A stretch of DNA of 5,061 nucleotides, taken from NCBI GenBank assembly GCA_945867755.1, contig CAMBJN010000111.1, positions 1 through 5,061 on the forward strand, given 5' to 3'. Below are positions 1 to 5,061 of this stretch, piece after piece; position 1 is the first letter of the stretch, and every line of letters begins with the position of its first letter. The notes beneath the pieces were generated by a model, which did no database searches, had not been told where the DNA came from, and saw nothing but the letters and a program-made list of their open reading frames with translations. The translations under genes and the position numbers were made by a program. Source of the DNA: Polynucleobacter meluiroseus. Its GTDB lineage: Bacteria; Pseudomonadota; Gammaproteobacteria; Burkholderiales; Burkholderiaceae.

Positions 1-426
1 ACCAGCGGCTCTAGCGGTTGCAACAGTCATATAAGCAGAAGCAATGTGGGCGTAACGGCCTGATGGCGCATAACAGCCCACAACATTCACTGGCAATACC
101 TTTTGACCGGCAATCACACCGGGATACAACTCAGTTGAGAAGTCGCGAATGCTTTCTTTCTGGGCAATCGCAAAGTCATAAACTTGTTTTACAGCAAAAT
201 CGATATCCTTTTTTACTTGACTTGGGATATCTGCAATGATGCGATCAATTTCAGCTGAAGATAAGACGACATCTCCAGTCCATTTATCCAATGTTTTTGC
301 ATACTCTAAAACTGCAGATTCGCCGTTTTTGTCTATGTTAGAAAGCATCTCAGCAACAACTTGCTGAGCATTAGAGGATTCTGTTTCAGGAGTTTTAGCA
401 GCTTTTTTTAAAAAATGAATACTCAT
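1..426 (-). CDS. Histidinol dehydrogenase-family protein, HpsN-like (sulfopropanediol 3-dehydrogenase?), 5' part only
   Basis: This is the N-terminal 142 codons of an NAD-dependent dehydrogenase of the HisD family. The gene runs off the left edge, so about two thirds of a usual 430-residue protein is missing. The start is the ATG at 426-424, with AAGGG five bases upstream. Visible family features are the N-terminal helix (SIHFLKKAAKTPETE, 2-16), a WTGD segment near 49-52, the IRDFS...PG segment at 93-103, and a conserved GCYAPSGRYAHIASAYM stretch at 117-133. In biosynthetic HisD the equivalent stretch reads roughly GLYIPGG; the PSGRYAH form recalls the HpsN subgroup, which oxidises (R)-2,3-dihydroxypropane-1-sulfonate to sulfolactate in the cytoplasm. 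No other his gene is visible, and the neighbours are an ABC importer and a LacI-type regulator, favouring a catabolic role. The zinc-ligand and substrate-contact residues lie outside the window, so the substrate is not proven. Family assignment is firm; the HpsN call is moderate. Confidence -1.
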   Translation of the reverse strand, partial: MSIHFLKKAAKTPETESSNAQQVVAEMLSNIDKNGESAVLEYAKTLDKWTGDVVLSSAEIDRIIADIPSQVKKDIDFAVKQVYDFAIAQKESIRDFSTELYPGVIAGQKVLPVNVVGCYAPSGRYAHIASAYMTVATARAAG

Positions 427-431
427 TATCG

Positions 432-436
432 CCCTT
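432..436 (-). promoter_or_regulatory. Ribosome binding site of the HpsN-like gene
   Basis: AAGGG on the minus strand lies five bases before the ATG at 426-424. It sits just downstream of the intergenic hairpin, so the dehydrogenase is translated from its own site rather than by coupling to the binding-protein gene. Confidence -1.
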
Positions 437-453
437 ACATTTTTAACTTAAAA

Positions 454-481
454 TCCCCGTTGAAATTACTCTCAACGGGGA
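454..481 (-). terminator. Intergenic hairpin: candidate intrinsic terminator or attenuator
   Basis: A perfect 10-bp inverted repeat (TCCCCGTTGA at 454-463 with TCAACGGGGA at 472-481) encloses an 8-base loop. Read on the minus strand, the stem is followed directly by only four T residues (453-450). On the plus strand no T run follows, so the direction matches the minus-strand operon. The hairpin begins 10 bases after the stop codon of the binding-protein gene and ends 27 bases before the dehydrogenase start. The short U tract suggests partial rather than complete termination, or a 3'-end stabiliser for the transporter mRNA. The 27 bases left over are too few for a complete separate promoter, so the dehydrogenase probably depends on read-through. 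Confidence -1.
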
Positions 482-491
482 CCACGATTAA

Positions 492-1550
492 TTACTTCGT
501 ATTTGCTGCAAAATCACGCAGCTTTTTGTCTGCATTAACCATCTTCATAAACTCATCTGTAACGTAGTCTTTGGCTTGAGGCGCGCTAGTAACAGCGCCA
601 GTGGTTTGCATGAAGGCTGCTATTGCATTGAACCAACCGTCAGCTTCTGATGCCCCTTTAGCTTGATCCATAACTTTTAACTGCGATGCCAAGTTATAGG
701 TTGGGCGCGTGTCAAACTCTTTACGCATGGATGCCTCTGAAATAGTAACGCCGCCCTGCTCATAAAATTTCTTCATCATGACGATGGCTTGAGGTTTATT
801 TGCATTCATCCAGCTCCATGTACGCAAGTAAATTGCAAGGAACTTAGCTACGTTTTGAGGATTTTCTTTTGCATAATCACCGCGAACGATTAAAGCTCCA
901 GGAACAATTGCACCACCATCTTTTCCGCTGCAAATGACTTTTGCGCCAGCCTTTTCCTCTAAGGTATAGATATTAGGCGCCCACAAACCGCCAAAATTAG
1001 CATTACCTGAAGACATGGCAGAAATAATTTCAGCCTGCCCCATATTCTTTATGGGGACATCAGATTTTGCAATGCCATACTTTTTTAAACACGACTGCAC
1101 AGCATAATCACCGGTAGAGTTGGCTGTCAGGACAATGGTCTGGCCCTTGAGGCTCTGCGGATTCTTGGCAAATGCATCGGCAGCTTTTGCAGTTGCAAGC
1201 AACGCATTGCCTGCAGACTCATCATTCGTTATGCCAATGGTTTTAATGCCGAAGCGCGCATGTCCTAAAACAGCAGGCACAGAACCTGTACCGCCAACGT
1301 CCCATGATTTAGATGCTGACGCGGCAATTTGAGGCACACCCGCTGGGAAAGTGCTGAACGTTGGCTTTAATCCAAGTTCTGCCCACCAGTTTTTTTCAGT
1401 AGCAACAAAAAATGGGAGCGCCCAATACAATGCCGGCTGATAACTTACCTTGATTTCTGTCAGATTAGCTTGCGCGTGCGATTGAGTAGTAACTCCCAAT
1501 CCAATAACTGACCCCATCAATATACTAAATAACTTAGATTTAATCTTCAT
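492..1550 (-). CDS. ABC transporter periplasmic substrate-binding protein, SsuA/TauA/NMT1-like
   Basis: This 352-residue protein captures the substrate in the periplasm and delivers it to the two permeases encoded upstream. The start at 1550 is chosen because AAAGGAG lies about five bases before it and the product then opens with a good signal peptide: basic MKIKSK, a hydrophobic core at 7-20, and an AQA cleavage site after residue 28. A longer reading from 1634 has no comparable site and would bury the signal. Family features include VSYQPALYWALPFFVA at 35-50, FPAGVPQIAA near 68-77 and WDVGGTGSVPAVLG at 83-96, which match the sulfonate/nitrate/taurine binding-protein superfamily. The mature chain has exactly two cysteines, at 154 and 207. 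Known relatives bind alkanesulfonates, taurine, nitrate, aromatic acids or thiamine precursors, so the ligand cannot be read from sequence alone. It is the last transporter gene and is followed by a hairpin. Confidence -1.
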   Translation of the reverse strand: MKIKSKLFSILMGSVIGLGVTTQSHAQANLTEIKVSYQPALYWALPFFVATEKNWWAELGLKPTFSTFPAGVPQIAASASKSWDVGGTGSVPAVLGHARFGIKTIGITNDESAGNALLATAKAADAFAKNPQSLKGQTIVLTANSTGDYAVQSCLKKYGIAKSDVPIKNMGQAEIISAMSSGNANFGGLWAPNIYTLEEKAGAKVICSGKDGGAIVPGALIVRGDYAKENPQNVAKFLAIYLRTWSWMNANKPQAIVMMKKFYEQGGVTISEASMRKEFDTRPTYNLASQLKVMDQAKGASEADGWFNAIAAFMQTTGAVTSAPQAKDYVTDEFMKMVNADKKLRDFAANTK

Positions 1551-1554
1551 TTCA

Positions 1555-1561
1555 TCTCCTT
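1555..1561 (-). promoter_or_regulatory. Strong ribosome binding site deciding the binding-protein start
   Basis: AAGGAGA on the minus strand, with core AGGAG at 1560-1556, lies five bases before the ATG at 1550. It is among the strongest ribosome binding sites in the window, as expected for a binding protein needed in excess over its membrane partners, and it supports the start at 1550 over the upstream ATG at 1634. Confidence -1.
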
Positions 1562-1584
1562 TGTTATAAAAAGTACTGCCTAAT

Positions 1585-2367
1585 TTAATGCTGTTCCCTA
1601 AGCAACTTCCAGATCTGACTACGTAAATGCACAAACGAACTTAAATCCATCACATCCTCAATTCGAACATGTTCATCCCAGCGTTCATCCTGACGAATTT
1701 TTTTTACATCAATAACTTCTTTAATAAAACCTGGCCTTCGTGACATTACTACAACTCGATCAGCCAAATATACCGCCTCCTCTACTGCATGCGTAATAAA
1801 TAAAACAGTCCGCGGATTTTTTCTAGCCAGCTTCACTAGCTCTTCTTGCATAACAACCCTCGTTTGAGCATCGAGGGCACCAAAAGGCTCATCCATGAGT
1901 AAAACACCAGGATCAAGAACGTAAGCACGCGCAATTGCAACTCTCTGCTGCATTCCGCCTGATAGTTGATGTGGATAAGCTGCCTCATATCCCTCTAAGC
2001 CAACCAAAGTAATTAAATTTGCAGCCCGTTGCTTTCGCTCAGACTCATCCAATCCCATCGCCTTAAGACCGAAGGTAATGTTATCTAATACCGTTTTCCA
2101 TGGAAACAAGGCAAATTGCTGAAAGACAACTGCTCGATCAGGGCCTGGCGCAGTTACAACCTCTCCGCCAACCCGAATAACGCCTTTTGTGGGCGCCTCG
2201 AAGCCAGCCACCATCCTCAGGCAGGTTGTTTTTCCACAGCCGGAAGGGCCCACGATTGCCACAAACTCCTTATCAGCAATCGTAAAGTTGGTCTCACCAA
2301 CCGCAAGAAACTCGTTACCGCCTTGCGTAAACATTTTTTCTACACCATCAAAAACAATATTTGCCAT
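1585..2367 (-). CDS. ABC transporter ATP-binding protein, SsuB/TauB/NrtD-like
   Basis: This 260-residue cytoplasmic ATPase powers the importer. All nucleotide-binding motifs are intact: Walker A GPSGCGKT at 40-47, Q-loop glutamine 83 within VFQQFALFPW, signature LSGGMQQR at 135-142, Walker B LLMDEP at 156-161 with catalytic glutamate 160, D-loop GALD at 163-166, and switch histidine 193 in THAVEEA. The FPW sequence after the Q-loop and the THAVEEAVYLADRV segment are typical of the nitrate/sulfonate/taurine importer ATPases. The length is normal, with no extra regulatory domain. The ATG at 2367 lies one base after the permease 2 stop codon and has only a weak GAG-type site about nine bases upstream, so translation is probably coupled to permease 2. 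The specific substrate cannot be read from an ATPase. Confidence -1.
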   Translation of the reverse strand: MANIVFDGVEKMFTQGGNEFLAVGETNFTIADKEFVAIVGPSGCGKTTCLRMVAGFEAPTKGVIRVGGEVVTAPGPDRAVVFQQFALFPWKTVLDNITFGLKAMGLDESERKQRAANLITLVGLEGYEAAYPHQLSGGMQQRVAIARAYVLDPGVLLMDEPFGALDAQTRVVMQEELVKLARKNPRTVLFITHAVEEAVYLADRVVVMSRRPGFIKEVIDVKKIRQDERWDEHVRIEDVMDLSSFVHLRSQIWKLLREQH

Positions 2368-2368
2368 C

Positions 2369-3151
2369 TTAATTTTCTCGATACTTACTGACTAACTTTT
2401 CAGTCATTCTTAAACAAACATCAATTACAAGCCCTATGATTCCAATTGCTACCATGCCGCTCATCACAATATCAGTTTGAATACTAGCTTGACCCTTTAC
2501 CATCATGTAGCCAACCCCACTCGATGCAACAATTAACTCGGCTCCAATTAAGGACTGCCAACCTAAGCCAGCCGAAATTCTTAGACCAGCAACAATGGAT
2601 GGAATGGCAGCTGGAAACAAAACTTCTGACATGAGTCGGATTTTGCTTGCGCCAAGCATCTGAGCCGCCTCGATGAATTTTTTATCCACGTGTATAGCCC
2701 CGCGATAGGTATTAATTAAGACCGGGGGGAATGCCCCCATAAAAATAATCAATACCGGACCGCCGATACCGGTTCCGAACCAAAGTGCAGCAAACGGAAC
2801 CCAAGCGATAGGCGCAACAAAACGGACGCTTTCAAAAAAAGGGCTTATCAGGCGATCTACATTTTTTGATAATGCCATTAGCAATCCCAATGGAATACCA
2901 ATTGCAATTGCTAAGATAAAGCCATACAAAAATCTTTGAAAGCTCGATGCAACATGAACTAACAATGTAAATCCTGAAAATGGCTGGGCCAGCAATGAAA
3001 TTAATTTATACAAAACCTCATGCGGAGCAGGTAAAAACTGCTTTGGAGTGATTTGAAGAAATACAGCGCCGTACCACACGGAAAAAAATAAACAGATCCC
3101 TAGCAGCGAATACAAAGTCCATTCCTGGCGATTTAGAAGATCCTGTTTCAC
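2369..3151 (-). CDS. ABC transporter permease 2, SsuC/TauC-like (GTG start)
   Basis: This 260-residue inner-membrane protein has about six hydrophobic segments (roughly 13-33, 64-94, 110-126, 132-148, 185-205 and 227-248). It carries the cytoplasmic EAA loop EAAQMLGASK...LFPAAIP at 161-184, which docks the ATPase. The chosen start is the GTG at 3151-3149. GGAGG lies eight bases before it, and the GTG overlaps the TGA of permease 1 as GTGA, a classic coupled arrangement. A longer TTG start at 3166 is possible in frame but would overlap that GGAGG site. The FVAPIAWVPFAALWFG segment at 111-126 matches the sulfonate/nitrate/taurine permease class. It probably pairs with permease 1 as a heterodimer. 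Its stop is one base from the ATPase start. Confidence -1.
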   Translation of the reverse strand: MKQDLLNRQEWTLYSLLGICLFFSVWYGAVFLQITPKQFLPAPHEVLYKLISLLAQPFSGFTLLVHVASSFQRFLYGFILAIAIGIPLGLLMALSKNVDRLISPFFESVRFVAPIAWVPFAALWFGTGIGGPVLIIFMGAFPPVLINTYRGAIHVDKKFIEAAQMLGASKIRLMSEVLFPAAIPSIVAGLRISAGLGWQSLIGAELIVASSGVGYMMVKGQASIQTDIVMSGMVAIGIIGLVIDVCLRMTEKLVSKYREN

Positions 3152-3951
3152 GGCAATCGCCTCCAAGGCATTGCAGATTTCTCAATCAAACCTAATAGCT
3201 GTGTCATTAGCCAGCCGCATATAGCAACACTAAGCATTCCAACTAAAATCATCGCTGGATTAATATCTTGCGCCGCTTGATTTAGTATGGAGCCAAGTCC
3301 TAAAGTCGCACCAACCAGTTCCGCGGCAACTAAGGTTGTCCAAGATGCCTGCAAGGAAAGACGTAGTCCAGAAAAGATTAAGGGCATAGCAGTTGGAATT
3401 AAAACTTCTGTGTAATAGCTAAAACGGGAAACCCCAAGCATCTGGGCCGCCTCTCTTTGCGCGGTATCAAGTGATCGTATCCCCGTAAATGTATTAATTA
3501 CAGAGGGGACAAATGCAGCCACAAAAATAACCAGAATTTTGGCTGAATTACCAAGACCTAACCAGACGATTGCCAGGGGAATCCAGGCCAATGGGGGTAT
3601 TGGTCTTAATGTTAGAAAGATTGGATTAAAAATGGCCTCAACCCGACGATTGGCGCCCATAAAAATTCCTAATAGGACGCCAGCAGCTGAAGAAATCAAA
3701 AATGCAGACGTGACCAAGCCAACACTTTGCAGAATATGCTGATACAACTTTCCATTCCCGTACCCATTCATAGCGATTACCTTCAATGAGAACCACGTAT
3801 CGGATGGCGACGGAAAGCGCATTGGTGAAATGACCCCAAACCATTGGGTCAAGGAAAGCCAAATAAGGCCAATCACCAAAATAAAAAGAACGTAGAAATA
3901 AAGCTTTTTTAGAATTTTAATTACCAGTAGAATAAATGTAAGCGCTTTCAT
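3148..3951 (-). CDS. ABC transporter permease 1, SsuC/TauC-like
   Basis: This 267-residue inner-membrane subunit is the first gene of the minus-strand operon. Hydrophobic segments lie near 18-38, 76-98, 107-131, 137-153, 190-213 and 234-256. The EAA loop is at 167-190 (EAAQMLGVSR...LIPTAMP). The segment RPIPPLAWIPLAIVWLG at 116-132 is characteristic of sulfonate/taurine/nitrate importers and aligns with the equivalent part of permease 2, so the two look like diverged duplicates. The ATG at 3951 is the only sensible start before the first membrane helix, yet no clear ribosome binding site precedes it, and a LacI-type palindrome covers the codon. The 3' end overlaps permease 2 by four bases. 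The N-terminus (MKALTFILLVIKILKK) is more hydrophobic than usual but plausible. Confidence -1.
   Translation of the reverse strand: MKALTFILLVIKILKKLYFYVLFILVIGLIWLSLTQWFGVISPMRFPSPSDTWFSLKVIAMNGYGNGKLYQHILQSVGLVTSAFLISSAAGVLLGIFMGANRRVEAIFNPIFLTLRPIPPLAWIPLAIVWLGLGNSAKILVIFVAAFVPSVINTFTGIRSLDTAQREAAQMLGVSRFSYYTEVLIPTAMPLIFSGLRLSLQASWTTLVAAELVGATLGLGSILNQAAQDINPAMILVGMLSVAICGWLMTQLLGLIEKSAMPWRRLP
3160..3164 (-). promoter_or_regulatory. Ribosome binding site deciding the permease 2 start
   Basis: GGAGG on the minus strand lies inside the last codons of permease 1, eight bases before the GTG at 3151. The spacing is ideal for that GTG. The TTG at 3166-3164 overlaps this motif and so cannot be served by it. 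Confidence -1.
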
Positions 3952-3952
3952 T
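3935..3952. promoter_or_regulatory. Candidate LacI-family operator
   Basis: AATGTAAGCGCTTTCATT is an 18-base palindrome centred between 3943 and 3944 with a single mismatched pair (A3940 with T3947). The AAGCGCTT core with central CG is the form bound by LacI/GalR-family proteins such as CcpA and PurR relatives. It lies next to a LacI-family gene, at the edge of the divergent promoter region, and covers the start codon of permease 1. Binding there would block initiation or elongation into the transporter operon. Binding by the neighbouring regulator is inferred from position and family. Confidence -1.
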
Positions 3953-3993
3953 CTAATATCAAAATTAACTGAATAATAGGAAATTTATACATC
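3952..3993. promoter_or_regulatory. Divergent promoter region (42 bases, AT-rich)
   Basis: This gap must hold, or adjoin, the promoters for both directions. Minus-strand -10-like hexamers are TATAAA (3989-3984) and TATTAT (3978-3973), each five of six to consensus. On the plus strand AATAAT (3972-3977) is five of six and TAATAT (3954-3959) four of six. None has a convincing -35 box at normal spacing, so no exact promoter is called. If TATTAT is used, the minus-strand transcript would start near 3966, leaving a very short leader with the palindrome just downstream. Confidence -1.
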
Positions 3994-5049
3994 ATGAGAT
4001 TAGTGAAAACCCTAGCAAAAACGCGCGCAACCATAGATCAGGTCGCGAAAATGGCTAAGGTCTCAACCGCCACGGTTTCAAGAGCTTTAAATACCCCCAC
4101 CGCAGTCAGCGAAGAGTTAAAAAAGAATATATATCGCATTATTGATAAGCTAGGGTACATCCCCAATGCGGGCGCTAGGTCATTAATGCTCAAGCGATCA
4201 GGCTCAATAGGCGTAATCGTACCAACACTTGATCATGCAATCTTCGCACAAGGACTAGCGGAATTTCAACGTCAGATCAGCGATGCTGGATATCAAATGC
4301 TAGTTGCAAGCACTAACTATGACCCTGACATTGAAAATCATCAAGTGCGCAACCTTTTACTTCAAGGTGTTGAGGGGATAGCTATGTTTGGCTCCAGTCA
4401 AAAATTAGAGCTTATTCGCCTATTAAGAACCAGAGGGCTGCCCTACATTCATATTGGCACATTAAGCACTCCATTAAATGGATATGCGGCTGGATTCGAT
4501 AATAAAAAGGCGATTCAACTAGGTGTGGAGTACCTTATCCAAGTTGGTCATAGAAATTTTGGAATGATTGCAGGACAAACAGCCAATAATGATCGCGCAA
4601 AGGACCGGGTTGATGGAGTCTCTGAACTCCTAAAGCGCCATCGAATTACCTTAGAAAAAAAATCCATTATTGAGGTTCCGTACCAAATTAAAGATGCGCG
4701 CGTTGCCTTAAAGAAATTACTGCAAATTAACCCCAAGATAAGCGCCATAGTTTGCGGCCAAGATATTCTGGCGATTGGCGCTTTATTAGAAGCACAAGAT
4801 AAAAAAATAGAGGTGCCTGAAAAGCTCTCAATTATAGGTTTTGACGATCTTGAGTTAACTCGACATCTAAACCCCAGTCTGTCAACTGTTCGCGTTGATT
4901 CAATTGGCATGTGGTCCAAAGCAGCGCATCACCTAATATCTCAAATTCAAGGATTGGCTCGATTACCAAGAAAAATTAATGTGGAAGTTAGTTTAGTTAT
5001 ACGCGACTCAACTACCAATATGAGCAAAAACGTGACCCTTGAAAAATAA
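3994..5049 (+). CDS. LacI/GalR-family transcriptional regulator
   Basis: This 351-residue protein probably controls the divergent transporter operon and itself. The N-terminal helix-turn-helix is at 13-33 (TIDQVAKMAKVSTATVSRALN region), with recognition helix STATVSRALN. A hinge helix follows in PNAGARSLMLKRS at 57-69, where Leu64 is the residue expected to insert into the central CG of an operator. The rest (about 71-340) is a periplasmic-binding-protein-like effector domain, with GIAMFGSS at 128-135, RVDGV at 205-209, GQDILAIG at 255-262 and the IGFDD motif near 284. Arg205 and Asp257 fall at positions used for effector contact in LacI and PurR. The ATG at 3994 is used; AGGA lies rather far upstream (about 12 bases), and a GTG three codons later is an alternative. 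The protein is full length. The effector is unknown; a sugar-like or hydroxylated sulfonate ligand would fit the context. Confidence -1.
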   Translation: MRLVKTLAKTRATIDQVAKMAKVSTATVSRALNTPTAVSEELKKNIYRIIDKLGYIPNAGARSLMLKRSGSIGVIVPTLDHAIFAQGLAEFQRQISDAGYQMLVASTNYDPDIENHQVRNLLLQGVEGIAMFGSSQKLELIRLLRTRGLPYIHIGTLSTPLNGYAAGFDNKKAIQLGVEYLIQVGHRNFGMIAGQTANNDRAKDRVDGVSELLKRHRITLEKKSIIEVPYQIKDARVALKKLLQINPKISAIVCGQDILAIGALLEAQDKKIEVPEKLSIIGFDDLELTRHLNPSLSTVRVDSIGMWSKAAHHLISQIQGLARLPRKINVEVSLVIRDSTTNMSKNVTLEK

Positions 5050-5061
5050 ATTATCAATGCT

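Noticed and set aside
18..239. 73-codon plus-strand frame at the left edge
   Set aside because: It is antisense to the clearly conserved HisD-family coding sequence, with low-complexity composition and no family resemblance.
401..414. T/A homopolymer run near the dehydrogenase start (TTTTTTAAAAAAA on the minus strand), a possible slippery or phase-variable site
   Set aside because: It encodes Phe-Leu-Lys-Lys, which matches the expected LKKAAK start of the family, and no alternative frame or downstream structure supports programmed frameshifting.
492..1550. Naming the transporter as a thiamine-precursor (ThiY) or taurine (TauA) system
   Set aside because: The superfamily is shared among many ligands, no thiamine or taurine genes are present in the window, and the adjacent enzyme points elsewhere.
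1551..1634. Longer binding-protein start at the ATG at 1634
   Set aside because: It adds 28 residues before a textbook signal peptide, overlaps the ATPase 3' end by 50 bases, and ignores the strong AAAGGAG just before the ATG at 1550.
3814..3823. Second operator-like sequence AAAGCGCATT inside permease 1, about 125 bases from the main palindrome, which could allow looping
   Set aside because: Only one half matches well, flanking bases are not symmetric, and it lies in conserved coding sequence, so chance is the simpler explanation.
4548..4919. 123-codon open frame antisense to the regulator
   Set aside because: It lies wholly within a convincing LacI-family gene, has no recognisable domain, and looks like a complement-frame shadow.
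1..5061. Mobile elements, CRISPR arrays, tRNA or rRNA genes
   Set aside because: No direct repeat arrays, transposase motifs, terminal inverted repeats or RNA gene signatures were seen; coding density is nearly complete.

Overview
The window holds one divergent regulator/operon locus that looks bacterial and probably betaproteobacterial. The base composition is moderately AT-rich by eye. The protein style (a histidinol-dehydrogenase paralogue beside a nitrate/sulfonate-type ABC transporter and a LacI-family regulator) fits Burkholderiales, perhaps a small-genome freshwater lineage such as Polynucleobacter. That placement is an impression from the proteins, not a search result.

Layout: a 42-base intergenic gap (3952-3993) separates two transcription units. 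To the right, on the + strand, is a complete LacI/GalR-family transcriptional regulator (3994-5049). To the left, on the - strand, is a compact five-gene run. In transcription order it is inner-membrane permease 1 (3951-3148), inner-membrane permease 2 (3151-2369, 4-base GTGA overlap with permease 1), ATPase (2367-1585, 1-base gap), periplasmic substrate-binding protein (1550-492, 34-base gap), a strong hairpin (454-481), and then the first 142 codons of a histidinol-dehydrogenase-family enzyme running off the left edge (426-1). There is no gene-free stretch longer than 100 bases.

How the parts may work together: the transporter belongs to the SsuABC/TauABC/NrtABC class that imports sulfonates, nitrate and similar small compounds. 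The partial enzyme resembles sulfopropanediol 3-dehydrogenase (HpsN) more than biosynthetic HisD. The simplest reading is an import-plus-oxidation module for a small hydroxylated compound, with 2,3-dihydroxypropane-1-sulfonate as a leading but unproven candidate. The adjacent LacI-type protein probably controls it by sensing that compound or a derivative.

The most notable signal is an 18-base near-perfect palindrome (3935-3952) with the AAGCGCTT core typical of LacI-family operators. It lies across the start codon of permease 1 at the edge of the divergent promoter region. The second is the hairpin between the binding-protein gene and the dehydrogenase gene, which could uncouple their expression levels.
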